A DNA stretch of 64,000 nt from Euryarchaeota archaeon UBA605 (GCA_002504905.1 DATY01000019.1:1-64000), one strand, 5' to 3'; shown: positions 37,501 through 46,562, counted from the stretch's first letter. The notes: generated from the letters alone by a model not told the origin. Translations and numbers: made by a program.

Positions 37501-38336
37501 ATAATGATAATGACGAATACTATGATTTCGAGGATTGTGACGATTTAAATTCAGAAATCAATCCTAATTCGATTGAAATCTGGAATGGTTTAGATGATGA
37601 TTGTAACGAATTAATTGATGATAATCTGAAAAGAGAGAATCTTGTTCTTGTAATTCCTCGTACTCAGGTTATCTATAATTGGGATGCTGTTAACGAGAGT
37701 TTAATTTTTGGCCTAAATAATATTCCATCACAGGTAAATACAGAAATATCCTGGCGCATAGGAGATTATGACTTATCAGAGAATCTCTCAAACCAAAATA
37801 CAAGATTAGTCATTGATGAATTAGAATGTAGTAAGAATAAAGATAATCTAACTTTATTACTATGTACAAATGGAACGAGTAGACAACTAATTACTGCAAC
37901 AATTGTTGATTCAGGAGTTTCCACTGAATTTATCTGGGAACTTGATATGATTGTTTGGATTCCACCCCCAACACTATTTGATAATTTAGTATCTTTCTTA
38001 ACTAGTGGTTTGGGAATCTTATTATTATCTATGATTATGATGTCAATTCTATCTGCAGGCGTATTTGTTAATTACAGAATTAAGCAAAAGAGACTACTTG
38101 AAGAAGCCTATACTTCGTATAATATTCCTTCAAATAAAGTAGAATATGAATATTCATTTACAAAAACAGAATTACCTTCAGCACCAGATTTATCATTATT
38201 AGAAATGCAAAATAAGGCCTATGAAGAATCAATACCTAATCTACCCTCAACTATACCAATGTTAACTATACCGAGTAAAAAAATAGATGATGAAGTTGAA
38301 TTATTAGATTTACCTTCAAGAATAATTGAAGAATAA
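34518..38336 (+). CDS. Kexin-like secreted subtilase with P domain and MopE/TSP3 repeats
   Basis: 1272 residues. Signal peptide (about 1-22), propeptide, then an S8 catalytic domain with D186 (VVDDGLD), H223 (NGHGT), oxyanion Asn in WAAGNG and S409 (FGGTSSATP). The DDGLD form and the following P/Homo B domain (about 508-609, FDVQITDDI to SWQMIIHGM) match kexin/furin-type proteases. Residues 615-1040 alternate TSP3-like units (DTDSDGLNDYDE) with four MopE-type metal motifs (such as DNDCDGEIDED). One membrane helix (about 1155-1190) and a cytoplasmic tail end the protein. It probably is a calcium-stabilised, surface-held endopeptidase that processes or degrades extracellular proteins. Confidence 0.93.
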   Translation: MRLALFVVFILLSAPISGLVSADDRNQEELSSNTRELIIPTYSIAVQLAFERVSDLEQYSTEELEDTGQWLVISSSNKDEQMKMIPKSVTIESASQLRGAYIWNLESTSNIVEKFEKLLENGDIESFSPLIKKQQVTRSIPNDEVFDDQWHLRNTGQTSGTFGEDANVTSVWNSYTGNGIIISVVDDGLDKDHPDISPNYSPNHSYDWCNNDADPTPTSNNGHGTAAGGVAAAAGDNSIHVAGAAYDATLAGSTLIACWAGDSTEADALSFMNNETHIYTNSWGPSDNGQTLDAPGPLMLAAFENDAYEGRNGLGNIITWAAGNGLTSDDNANYDGWANSRFTIAVSAITHYGEQSYYSEPGASILVAAHSNGDGEGITTTDIHDDPDTTSDDAGYDNGNVTNSFGGTSSATPLAAGVIALILDANENLTWRDVQHILVNSARMNDPTDSSWGINDAGHDVSHKYGFGAVDAGRAVSLAENWTNVDEEVNLTFGPYLPSFTIPTSTNSWSEFDVQITDDISLESIDVVVDIDHSNRGDLEIVLESPNGTQSWLAEEHNDGGNDYSNWMFNTVHHWDESSLGTWKLKIRDTTSGTSGTLNSWQMIIHGMNIDLDYDDDGISNENETLIWGTDPYNEDTDSDGLNDYDEIFVYFTNATMSDTDLDGLSDLIEISVYQTDPNSQDTDSDGLNDGAEINLWQSNPLIFDADEDSDFYYHFNDCNDQDAEINPGKPEKLNGFDDNCDDLIDEGFNFTDRDNDGLKDWPEYHIHNTDYRNADTDGDGLNDGSEVNLYSDLGANPLIFDEDNDGDTWYWFEDCDDNNILRSPGLPEALDSIDNDCDEEIDEDFIDLDTDSDGLSDYDEYYFISTNPNDGDTDKDGLPDGIEVNTYAELGANPLVFDEDSDGDGWYWFQDCADDDPDVSPSLIEMLDKKDNDCDGEIDEDFYTIDSDNDGLSDFEEYHNITSDYNDEDTDGDGINDGVEVLTKMSNPLIFNYDNDNDEYYDFEDCDDLNSEINPNSIEIWNGLDDDCNELIDDNLKRENLVLVIPRTQVIYNWDAVNESLIFGLNNIPSQVNTEISWRIGDYDLSENLSNQNTRLVIDELECSKNKDNLTLLLCTNGTSRQLITATIVDSGVSTEFIWELDMIVWIPPPTLFDNLVSFLTSGLGILLLSMIMMSILSAGVFVNYRIKQKRLLEEAYTSYNIPSNKVEYEYSFTKTELPSAPDLSLLEMQNKAYEESIPNLPSTIPMLTIPSKKIDDEVELLDLPSRIIEE

Positions 38337-38339
38337 GAA

Positions 38340-39653
38340 TCATGATTCTTCAGGAGATGGATGTTCATTTTGCCCCCATTCAGCATCCGGACTTCCGCCT
38401 GACCATTCTCCTTCGATAGAAATATCTTCCACATCGTCATCTTCTCTCCATGGAGGTTCTCCGTCAGAACCGCTGATAATCAAACAACCTTCTTCATCCA
38501 GCCTTTTTTGTAGAGTTCTAATTCCTGATTTCATAGGTAACAAATGACCAATGGGGGTTCCTGCAGTCACGAATGGATGAGTAGCGGTACAAATCAATAA
38601 ACCTCGATTTGGAGAATAGACATCATGACTAATCCCTGGTCTCTCAGGATCGGTAATTGTCGCGACAACTTCTCCTTCATCTACAAAACTACCAGCAGGT
38701 GCCAATATATCCAAAAGACCTCCTTGATCAGATCTAATCCAAACAGAACCGGACGCTAGAATCCTAAAATAAGGTCGATTAGGATAACCCGGAATCATTC
38801 GTAAACTCCTAAGAACATTTAGAATACCATAAATTGCTACTTGAACAGATTCTGGATCTGCTTCATTGGATCCACCGCCCTCATAAGTAATGCAACCAAT
38901 ACCAGATTTATTTGCAGCTCTTCTCAAAGATCCTTTTGGACCTTCATTATCTAGGATAGTTTCTATTCCAAATGACCTTGCTATTCGATTACTCTCAGGA
39001 TGAGCTAGATTTGCTCTAATTTGAGGCATATTTGTCCTTCCAGGTGCCGCAGTATGAAGATCAATAACATGGTCAGAAGTTTGAATAATTGATTTCCATA
39101 TACGATTAGCGATTCTAGAAGTTGTATTACTTTCACTGTTACCAGGAAAATTTCTATTTAGGTCGCGCCCATCAGGAAATTTTCGAGTTTGACGACGATA
39201 TCCTGGGAGATTAATTATTGGAATTATTCTGATTGTTCCAGATAACATAGAAGGATCAATGTCTTCTCCTGAACCAATGAAGTTAGGCCCACATAGGTAT
39301 GTTAATGCTAGAGGTCCGACAAGTTCATTTCCGTGTACTGCGCCCAAAATTGTAACTACTGGGCCCGGTCTCGAACCATGTATTATTGTTACTGGAATTG
39401 GCCAGGAGTCTCCAATTTCAACATCTAATAAGTTAAAATCAATTTTTCTTATACTACCTGGTTTTATTCTTTTACGATCGAATAGATGAGTTTTTGGCCC
39501 ACTTTCTCTAGACCATTTCTTAGGTGAAGGTGATTTACGCTCAAATGCCTTTTCTATTTCTTTACGACGTTTTTTCGATAACTGATTAGCTACTTTGAGA
39601 GGCTTGTGCCGACGTCTATTTTTGCGTGGCGCTGGAGAATCTTTTCTAGCCAT
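38340..39653 (-). CDS. Succinylglutamate desuccinylase/aspartoacylase-family zinc hydrolase
   Basis: About 437 residues. The first 65 are highly basic (KNRRRHKPLKVANQLSKKRR), an unusual extension. The enzyme domain has GAVHGNELVGPLAL (zinc His and Glu), RDLNRNFPG (substrate Arg/Asn), VIDLHTAAPGR (third zinc ligand) and YEGGGSNEAD (catalytic Glu), the M14-like AspA/AstE pattern. A beta-rich C-terminal domain (GLLDILAPAGSFVDEGEVVA) resembles a biotinyl/lipoyl-like barrel, as in related deacylases. ATG 39653 is preferred over TTG 39689. The end is 3 bases from the subtilase stop on the other strand. The substrate is an N-acyl amino acid by family; which one is unknown. Confidence 0.85.
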   Translation of the reverse strand: MARKDSPAPRKNRRRHKPLKVANQLSKKRRKEIEKAFERKSPSPKKWSRESGPKTHLFDRKRIKPGSIRKIDFNLLDVEIGDSWPIPVTIIHGSRPGPVVTILGAVHGNELVGPLALTYLCGPNFIGSGEDIDPSMLSGTIRIIPIINLPGYRRQTRKFPDGRDLNRNFPGNSESNTTSRIANRIWKSIIQTSDHVIDLHTAAPGRTNMPQIRANLAHPESNRIARSFGIETILDNEGPKGSLRRAANKSGIGCITYEGGGSNEADPESVQVAIYGILNVLRSLRMIPGYPNRPYFRILASGSVWIRSDQGGLLDILAPAGSFVDEGEVVATITDPERPGISHDVYSPNRGLLICTATHPFVTAGTPIGHLLPMKSGIRTLQKRLDEEGCLIISGSDGEPPWREDDDVEDISIEGEWSGGSPDAEWGQNEHPSPEES

Positions 39654-39776
39654 AGACGGCGATTCATTTTCTTCATCGGTAGCAGACAACGACTCTCGGA
39701 AGAGGTCCTTAAATTAAGATAGTCTGATGATTGATTTATGGAATAATTCAATTCCCTATACCCTTTGTGAGACAAT

Positions 39777-40253
39777 ATGGAACATCAACATGACATTTCT
39801 GTACAAGATCAATACGCGCCGAATAGTATCTGTTTCGGTTGCGGCCCCGCCAATGAAAAAGGATTACAAATTAAATCATTTAGAACGGAAAATGGGCTTA
39901 AGATGGAGTTTGAAACTAAGATTGAACACCAAGCATTTCCTGGGATAATTAACGGAGGAATAATTAGTACTCTACTCGATTGTCATGGCAATTGGGCAGC
40001 AACTATAGCCTTAATGGAACATAATAAAAATGAGATACCTCCGTGCACTGTAACTTCGACATTTAGTTTGAAACTGAAAAGACCAACTCCCTTGGATTCT
40101 AAATTAGAAATTACAGCTATTGTGAGCGAGTTAAATGATGATAGAGCATTGGTAAAGATGACTTTGGAGGCAAATGGGAAAATTTGTGCTACTGGAGAAG
40201 GATTATTTGTAGCAGTAAAAGAAGGGCATCCTGCTTATCACAGATGGAATTAA
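39777..40253 (+). CDS. Hotdog-fold thioesterase (PaaI/THEM4-like)
   Basis: 158 residues. ICFGCGPANEKGLQI near the N-terminus is a typical start of the PaaI-like/THEM4 group, followed by HQAFPGIINGGIISTLLDCHGNWAA (the His, and the long hotdog helix with the acidic residue) and CTVTSTFSLKLKRPTPLDSKLEI. It should hydrolyse acyl-CoA thioesters in the cytoplasm; the acyl chain cannot be told. Its 3' end overlaps the helicase frame if an early start of that gene is used. Confidence 0.87.
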   Translation: MEHQHDISVQDQYAPNSICFGCGPANEKGLQIKSFRTENGLKMEFETKIEHQAFPGIINGGIISTLLDCHGNWAATIALMEHNKNEIPPCTVTSTFSLKLKRPTPLDSKLEITAIVSELNDDRALVKMTLEANGKICATGEGLFVAVKEGHPAYHRWN

Positions 40254-40282
40254 CGACACGGCATCCTTTAGAACGGCCGATT

Positions 40283-42844
40283 ATGAGAATGTTTGTGGCA
40301 CACTCTAGCGGAGACTCGGAAAAGACCATCCAACATCTGGGATTGTCTCCTGATATAGTCAAATTTTTAAGAGAAAAATGGGGGATTAAAGAGCTATATC
40401 CTCCTCAACAAGATGCTTTGCCTCATGCACTAGATGGAAAAAATCTAATGTTAACTATTCCAACTGCCAGTGGAAAATCACTTGTTGCGCATTTGACTAT
40501 AGCACACAGATTGAAGCATGATTTGATTAATCAAAAAGCTGTTTACGTAGTTCCTCTAAAGGCATTAGCTAGTGAGAAATATGATGAACTGAAAGAAATT
40601 GCCGATGTTGTAGGGCTAAAAGTAGCACTAGCCATAGGAGATAGGTCCGGAGAAATTAATTCAATTGAAGATTCAGACATTTTAATCTGTACAAGTGAGA
40701 GGTTAGACTCTTTATTGAGGAATAGATCAGATTTAATTTCAGATATTGGAATAATTGTTACTGATGAATTTCATTTATTACATGATCATTCTAGAGGCCC
40801 TACATTAGAAGTATTAATCTCTAGAATAAGGCATAAGAAACCCAATGCGCAGATAATTGCCCTTTCAGCAACAGTTGGTAACAGTGAAGAATTAGCAAAA
40901 TGGTTAGATGCAGAATTGATTCAATCAGAATGGAGGCCAGTCAGTCTTCACTCTGGAACTTTAACTGGATTAGAGGTTAAAGTACACCGAATAGACGGAA
41001 AAGGTGGTGAAAAATTACCTAAACCAAGAATAATTAACGGAGAAAAAGAAAAAATCTTGCAATCGGCACTAGATGATACAATTGCCGAAGAAGGTCAATT
41101 ACTAATTTTTGTTAATTCAAGGAAAAGTTCTCAAAAAGAATCCAGAGAATTATCCAAACATGTATTAAAACGTGTTAAAGATGAGCCTAAATTTGACAAT
41201 GGAGATAGGTTTGTAAAATTAAATAAAATTGCAGAATCAATCAATCAAAATGAGGATTCCTCGCCTTTAGGAAAGAAATTATCTAACTCAATAAAAGGAG
41301 GTGTTGCCTTCCATCATGCAGGACTGAGTAATGGGCAGAGAAAAAAGGTGGAAGAATTGTTCAAAAATGGAGACATTTTTTGTATAGTTGCAACTCCAAC
41401 TCTAGCTCAGGGAGTTAATTTACCTGCTAGAAGAGTAGTAATTAGAGATGTAAAAAGATGGAGTTCAGCCGCCAGTAGAAATATGCCAATGCCGATTATG
41501 GAAATAAAGCAGATGTTGGGAAGAGCTGGAAGACCAAAATATGACAAGAAAGGCGATGCTTGGATTGTCTCAAAGAATCAGGATGAGGAAATTAAAAATG
41601 TTGAACATTTTCTGCTAAGTGAACCGGAAAATGTAACCTCTAAATTAGCGAATCCAAACGCTATTACTGCAGAAGAAGATCCAGCATTATTAACCCATAT
41701 TCTCTCATTAATTGCTACAAGTGATATGAATGATAGAGATGCTTTAGGTAAATTTTTTAGTAAAACATTCTTATCAACACATTTGGAATCAGAGGATCTA
41801 GAAAATCAAATTGATAGAGTAATAAAATGGCTTTCTGACAATGATATGATAATTAAGGAAGGAGAATCTGAAAGAGTAAAAAATAGGATTCTTAAAGAAA
41901 TAGATAATGAAAATTCTGAAGATAATTGGGACGATGATATTCCTAGTTGGGCAGAATCAGCAAAAAATATCTCAGGAATTAGCATCAATAGGGAAAATCA
42001 TAACGAGAAATTTGGTGCTATGCCAAGGAAGGGCCCTGCAATTTTTGGTTTTAAGAAAGCAAGTAATTATGAAGTCGAGGAAGTTGAAATTCCAGATCCA
42101 CCTACAATGGTTTATTCCGCCACTTCTTTGGGATTAAGAGTCTCAAGACTGTATCTAAATCCAGTCTCAGGAAAGATACTCAAGGATGGATTATCTAATG
42201 CTATGGAAATCTTAACAGGTATTGATTTGGAAAGACAAATTTCACCCTTTAGTCTACTACACTTAGTCACATGTACGCCAGATTTCATACCATTATGGCC
42301 ACAAAAGAAAGATCTAGAGAAAATACAAGATGCACTTTTTGGACATGAAAGAGAATTACTAATGCAAAGTGTAGATTTAGATGATGAAAGAAGAATGAAA
42401 GGGGCTCTAGTTTTACAATCATGGATAGAAGAAACAAGTATAAATGATCTAGAAACGGAATGGAATGTACAACCTGGAGACTTAAGAAGTAGGGTGGATT
42501 TAGCAGAATGGCTTCTTTATTCAACTAGAATAATTCTCATGGAAGATGAAGAATTATCAAGAATGGATAAAGAATCACATCGTGTACTATTTGAGGCGAT
42601 AGATGAAACACATAGAAGAATGAGATATGGTTGTAAATCTGATCTTATTTCGTTGGTCTCTTTGAGAGGAATAGGTAGAGTTAGAGCCAGAGAGATGGTT
42701 GAGAAATTAGGTGTTTCAAATGTTAAAGATGTGGCATTGTTGACAGAAAATGATAAGATTAAACTCTCGGAACTAAGAGGTTGGAGTATGAAATTAGTAG
42801 ATAGAATAGTCAAAAATGCGATACAATCTAAGCAAAGAACATGA
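40283..42844 (+). CDS. hel308: Hel308-type superfamily 2 DNA helicase
   Basis: About 853 residues from ATG 40283 (ATG 40244 is an alternative). Ski2-like motifs: PPQQDAL (Q motif), TASGKS (Walker A), VVPLKALASEKY, TDEFHLL (motif II, DEFH instead of the usual DEIH), LSATVGN (III), AFHHAGLSNGQR (IV-V), ATPTLAQGVNLPARRVV and QMLGRAGRP (VI). The C-terminus has a helix-hairpin-helix (LRGIGRVRAREMVEKLG). Hel308 unwinds lagging-strand forks and acts in replication-coupled repair. An acidic insertion of about 80 residues at about 531-609 splits the winged-helix part. The next gene is Cgi121-like. Confidence 0.92.
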   Translation: MRMFVAHSSGDSEKTIQHLGLSPDIVKFLREKWGIKELYPPQQDALPHALDGKNLMLTIPTASGKSLVAHLTIAHRLKHDLINQKAVYVVPLKALASEKYDELKEIADVVGLKVALAIGDRSGEINSIEDSDILICTSERLDSLLRNRSDLISDIGIIVTDEFHLLHDHSRGPTLEVLISRIRHKKPNAQIIALSATVGNSEELAKWLDAELIQSEWRPVSLHSGTLTGLEVKVHRIDGKGGEKLPKPRIINGEKEKILQSALDDTIAEEGQLLIFVNSRKSSQKESRELSKHVLKRVKDEPKFDNGDRFVKLNKIAESINQNEDSSPLGKKLSNSIKGGVAFHHAGLSNGQRKKVEELFKNGDIFCIVATPTLAQGVNLPARRVVIRDVKRWSSAASRNMPMPIMEIKQMLGRAGRPKYDKKGDAWIVSKNQDEEIKNVEHFLLSEPENVTSKLANPNAITAEEDPALLTHILSLIATSDMNDRDALGKFFSKTFLSTHLESEDLENQIDRVIKWLSDNDMIIKEGESERVKNRILKEIDNENSEDNWDDDIPSWAESAKNISGISINRENHNEKFGAMPRKGPAIFGFKKASNYEVEEVEIPDPPTMVYSATSLGLRVSRLYLNPVSGKILKDGLSNAMEILTGIDLERQISPFSLLHLVTCTPDFIPLWPQKKDLEKIQDALFGHERELLMQSVDLDDERRMKGALVLQSWIEETSINDLETEWNVQPGDLRSRVDLAEWLLYSTRIILMEDEELSRMDKESHRVLFEAIDETHRRMRYGCKSDLISLVSLRGIGRVRAREMVEKLGVSNVKDVALLTENDKIKLSELRGWSMKLVDRIVKNAIQSKQRT

Positions 42845-42885
42845 TGACTAGAATCATTATTGAATTATAGCCTCTCGCGTGTACA

Positions 42886-43446
42886 GTGATTCGAGACCAG
42901 ATGCCCTGGTTCCCCGCATGGGGAATTAAGTTTGATAGTGAAATAATTGATTTCAAGGAAATTTTATCATCTTTCAATGAATTAAGACCTGATGAAAAAT
43001 GGTTCTTATTGGCTTTCGAGGTTGCTGCCAGCGAAAAACATCTATGGACTGCCTGGTATTCAATGAAAAGAAATCAGAAAAAACAAATTATGGTTGCAAA
43101 TAGTCCTGATGCGGAGTTTCTAAGAATTATTTCCGGAACTCACCAAGTTAGAATTGCATTTGAAAATGCAGGAATTAGAAATAATGATCATGCTGCATGG
43201 ATTGTAAGGCTTCCAGAAATCGAAATTAGTGAAAATATTGACGAAAATTTAATCAATCGTGAGATTTATAATATTTATGAATTAGAAGCAAATAACCTAA
43301 TTGAACGCATGAATGGTTCATTGATACCTCAAAGACCAAAACCTACATTGGAAGGACTAAAAAGAATAAAATACGAATATGAGATTAATGAAGAAAAGTC
43401 ATTAGAGGAATGCTTTCTGCTGCATCTAATTTCATCAAATGTATAA
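42886..43446 (+). CDS. Cgi121-like KEOPS complex subunit
   Basis: 186 residues. The middle matches the Cgi121/TPRKB pattern: a helix AASEKHLWTAWYSMKRN, then NSPDAEFLRIISGTHQVRIAFENAGI and a closing strand AAWIVRLPE. Cgi121 is the tRNA-binding subunit of KEOPS, which makes t6A at position 37 of ANN-decoding tRNAs. The call is supported by position: cgi121 genes are often neighbours of hel308 in archaea. The C-terminal 60 residues are an extension I do not recognise. GTG 42886 is used; ATG 42901 gives a start MPWFPAWG and is equally possible. Other KEOPS genes are not in the window. Confidence 0.7.
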   Translation: MIRDQMPWFPAWGIKFDSEIIDFKEILSSFNELRPDEKWFLLAFEVAASEKHLWTAWYSMKRNQKKQIMVANSPDAEFLRIISGTHQVRIAFENAGIRNNDHAAWIVRLPEIEISENIDENLINREIYNIYELEANNLIERMNGSLIPQRPKPTLEGLKRIKYEYEINEEKSLEECFLLHLISSNV

Positions 43447-43511
43447 TCAAAAAGAAGTTTTTAGAGGGACAAACTGATATGCACGATACCTGAGCACGGA
43501 ATGGGGATATC

Positions 43512-43760
43512 ATGGCGAAATACTATGGCTACGGAAATTGCTCTAAATGTGGAATAATTTGTACCCCAGGAAACTATCTCGATTACAAAGGGAAAAGATA
43601 CTGTACTGCTTGCTGGATTGAACAAGAGAATCCGGATCATCCGGATTTAGAGGCTATTAGACAAAAGGTCGAAAATGCAGTTTCTACTTGGAAACTTGCG
43701 AAATATTCTCGTGATGAGTATCACTTACCTGTTGGCCCAAAATCTATCAATAAGAGGTGA
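43512..43760 (+). CDS. Small zinc-ribbon protein
   Basis: 82 residues. CSKCG and CTACW give two CxxC pairs separated by about 18 residues (YGNCSKCGIICTPGNYLDYK), a zinc-ribbon or LIM-like knuckle, followed by a helical tail. The gene is followed at once by the M3 peptidase, whose ribosome-binding site lies in its last codons, so the two are probably expressed together. Function unknown; protein or nucleic acid binding is inference. Confidence 0.75.
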   Translation: MAKYYGYGNCSKCGIICTPGNYLDYKGKRYCTACWIEQENPDHPDLEAIRQKVENAVSTWKLAKYSRDEYHLPVGPKSINKR

Positions 43761-43764
43761 TAAT

Positions 43765-45465
43765 TTGTCATTTGTTCCAGATGATTTTGATGCTTCTTCA
43801 TGGGAAAATATCGAGCCATATGTTTCTGATTTAATCAGCAGAAAATTAACTTGTTCAAGTTGTATTGAAAAATTAATTTCAGATTCTTCAAATCTTGCAG
43901 AGCATATTTCAGAGACTGGCGCATTACTTTACATAGGTATGACTTGCGATACAGAGAATGAAAAGAAAAAGAGTGATTTTTTACATTTTGTAGAAAATAT
44001 TAGGCCTAAGCTCTCTGAATTTTCTGATAATTTGAATAGAAGAATCGCAGAGCATCCATCACTCACAGATTTACCAGAAAGGTATTCTTTAATGGTTAGA
44101 GGAATAATTTCTGATATTGAGATTTTTAGAACAGAAAATATTCCATTAGGAGTTGAACAAACTAAACTTGTGACAAAAGCTCAAGGAATTACTGGAGCAA
44201 TGACTGTAGATTTTGAAGGAAAAGAAAGGACATTTCCTGAAATGAAGGTTTTCTTAGAATCAAATGATAGAGAAAAAAGAGAAAAGGCTTGGAAAAAGAT
44301 GGTAAGTAGATGGATGAGGGATTCGGAAGAATTATCTGAAATATTCGATCAATTAATAAAAATCAGACACCAAATTGCTATTAATGCAGGATTTGATTCC
44401 TACACTAATTACATGTTCAGAGCCATGCATAGATTTGATTATTCAGTTGAAGATTGTTTAACTTTCCATGACTCAATTGAAAAGGTTTGTATGCCAATAA
44501 TTAATGAAATTAATGAGAAAAGACGTATGGCTTTTGGTTTAGATAAGCTATCTCCATGGGATGTGAATGAAAAGTCTGGAAGTGGTCCAGATATTAATGG
44601 GAAAAAGCCTCTCAAACCATTTGAATCTGTAGAAGAGATGGTTTCAAAATTATCTCAATTATTCCATAATATGTCAAGAGATTTAGGAATAAAATTTGAT
44701 AAATTAGTTGAGATGGATACGTTAGATTTGGAGACTAGGAAAGGTAAGGCACCGGGAGGATACCAATATTATCTGGAAAAAAGTCGAGTTCCTTTTATTT
44801 TCATGAATGCTGCTGGTTTACAGGGCGATTTAGAAACTATGATCCATGAATCAGGACATGCATTTCATTCACTTTACTGTGGTCACTTAGACTTAATCGA
44901 TGAAAGAAACTATCCAATCGAATTTGCAGAAGTTGCATCAATGTCAATGGAATTACTAACTCAAGATGAGTGGGGAATATTTTACGAAAATAATGACGAA
45001 GTAAATAGAGCGAAAATCTCTCATTTAGAAGGTGTGGTATATTTGTTACCATGGATTGCTACAATAGATGCATTTCAACATTGGATATATGCTAATCCGA
45101 ATCATACTAGAAGTGAAAGAATAGAACATTGGTTATCACTTAGAGAAAGATTTGGTTCAGATATGGATTGGGAAGGTAACGAAAGCTTCCGTGAATTATC
45201 TTGGCAACAACAAGGACATTTGTATGGGGTTCCATTCTATTATGTCGAATATGGCATCGCACAATTAGGAGCATTGCAGCTTTGGCAAACGCATAGAAGA
45301 AATCCTGAAAAGGCATTAAAAGACTATTCTAATGCTATGGAATTAGGGAATACAAAGACTTTACCTGATTTATTTGCAGCCGCAGAATTAGAACTTGGCT
45401 TCGATGAAAAACATCTCGGTTCACTAATTAAAGAAGTTAATATTGCAATGTCCGAAATGAAATAG
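43765..45465 (+). CDS. Oligoendopeptidase F-type metallopeptidase, family M3
   Basis: 566 residues. Zinc motif HESGH (H361, E362, H365) in TMIHESGHAFHSLYC and the third ligand region EFAEVASMSMELL identify family M3. SRVPFIFMNAAGLQGDLETM and YVEYGIAQLGALQLWQ are typical of the PepF group. It cleaves oligopeptides in the cytoplasm, as no signal peptide is present. The start is TTG at 43765, chosen because AGAGGTGA (43753-43760) sits five bases before it and the N-terminus FVPDDFDASSWENI fits the family. The longer frame from 43675 lies inside the zinc-ribbon gene. Confidence 0.9.
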   Translation: MSFVPDDFDASSWENIEPYVSDLISRKLTCSSCIEKLISDSSNLAEHISETGALLYIGMTCDTENEKKKSDFLHFVENIRPKLSEFSDNLNRRIAEHPSLTDLPERYSLMVRGIISDIEIFRTENIPLGVEQTKLVTKAQGITGAMTVDFEGKERTFPEMKVFLESNDREKREKAWKKMVSRWMRDSEELSEIFDQLIKIRHQIAINAGFDSYTNYMFRAMHRFDYSVEDCLTFHDSIEKVCMPIINEINEKRRMAFGLDKLSPWDVNEKSGSGPDINGKKPLKPFESVEEMVSKLSQLFHNMSRDLGIKFDKLVEMDTLDLETRKGKAPGGYQYYLEKSRVPFIFMNAAGLQGDLETMIHESGHAFHSLYCGHLDLIDERNYPIEFAEVASMSMELLTQDEWGIFYENNDEVNRAKISHLEGVVYLLPWIATIDAFQHWIYANPNHTRSERIEHWLSLRERFGSDMDWEGNESFRELSWQQQGHLYGVPFYYVEYGIAQLGALQLWQTHRRNPEKALKDYSNAMELGNTKTLPDLFAAAELELGFDEKHLGSLIKEVNIAMSEMK

Positions 45466-45487
45466 TCGGACTAGCCGAGGTCTAAAA

Positions 45488-46492
45488 TCAATCCTTTAGA
45501 CCTTCGGCTGTCACGGTAAAGACCGCTTCTCCCTCTGGAAGATTAGGGCTATCGATTAGACGGGCTATTCGTCTACCTCCCTTTGATTTTCTCAGATAGA
45601 GACGGAATGTGCTTGCATGACCTACTATATGTCCTCCAATAGCTTTAGTTGGATCACCCCATAATGCCGCAGGATTAGACATTACTTGGTTTGTAACCAA
45701 CACTAGAGCATTTTGAACATCTGATAGTTGTTTTAATTCTTTGAGGTGCTTATTCAATTTCTGTTGTCTTGATGCTAACATTCCTCTACCTACGAACTCT
45801 GCACGGAAATGACTTGTTAGAGAATCAACAATTACTAACTTTACATCAATTGATTTTGCCATTCTTTTAATTTCATCAACTAATAACATCTGATGAGCAG
45901 AGTTGTAAGCACGTGCTACATGAATTCTATCTAGAGCGTCCTGAGGATCCATACCTACTGCTTCTGCCATTTGTGCTATTCTTTCCGGCCTAAAGGTATC
46001 TTCAGTGTCAATATAAAATACTTCACCGTTTAATCCACCTTGAGATGTAGGAAGGATTGTATTTACAGCTAATTGATGCCCAATTTGAGTCTTGCCACTT
46101 CCAAATTCACCGAATACTTCACAGATTGATTGTGTTTCGAAACCGCCGCCCAGTAATTCATCCATTGCGGAAGTACCTGAGGTTAATTTTTGTACGGTTT
46201 TACGGCGTTCTAATAGTGCATTCCCACTTATGAAACCACCGATATTTGCTAACTTTTTTGCTGCTTGAATAATTTTCGACGATACTGCTTCACCCAATTC
46301 AGCCTGTTCGGCCAATTCCATGGGACTCATGACTGCTATTGCTAGCAGTTCTTCGAAACCCGCTTCCCTTAGTTTTTCTGCAGTAGCAGGACCTACCCCT
46401 GGAAGATCTTCTATAGTCATCTCCGGTTCATCTACATCTATTGTAATTTCATTTTCGTCCATATTCTCGCTAGCCGTTTTCTTCGTCATCAT
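45488..46492 (-). CDS. radA: DNA repair and recombination protein RadA
   Basis: Archaeal recombinase of the Rad51/RadA family. N-terminal helix-hairpin-helix domain ([18 protein letters not shown], about 30-80), Walker A GEFGSGKT at 128-135, [15 protein letters not shown], Walker B LVIVD at 219-223 and the L2-loop region [32 protein letters not shown] is the conserved ATP-cap stretch. At 334 residues it is full length. The start is one of two adjacent ATGs (46492 and 46489) behind AGGTGG; the second has the better spacing. Upstream is the initiator tRNA on the same strand. Confidence 0.97.
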   Translation of the reverse strand: MMTKKTASENMDENEITIDVDEPEMTIEDLPGVGPATAEKLREAGFEELLAIAVMSPMELAEQAELGEAVSSKIIQAAKKLANIGGFISGNALLERRKTVQKLTSGTSAMDELLGGGFETQSICEVFGEFGSGKTQIGHQLAVNTILPTSQGGLNGEVFYIDTEDTFRPERIAQMAEAVGMDPQDALDRIHVARAYNSAHQMLLVDEIKRMAKSIDVKLVIVDSLTSHFRAEFVGRGMLASRQQKLNKHLKELKQLSDVQNALVLVTNQVMSNPAALWGDPTKAIGGHIVGHASTFRLYLRKSKGGRRIARLIDSPNLPEGEAVFTVTAEGLKD

Positions 46493-46562
46493 ACCACCTG
46501 TTTACGTATATTGGGAATACTAAACAGTATATGAATAAACGAAGGACCCCTTGTATATTATT

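Noticed and set aside
39727..39948. Out-of-phase frame overlapping the thioesterase start
   Set aside because: The thioesterase frame has the conserved CFGCGPAN motif; this one has none.
42517..42813. Minus-strand frame in the helicase C-terminus
   Set aside because: Antisense to the conserved helix-hairpin-helix; shadow.
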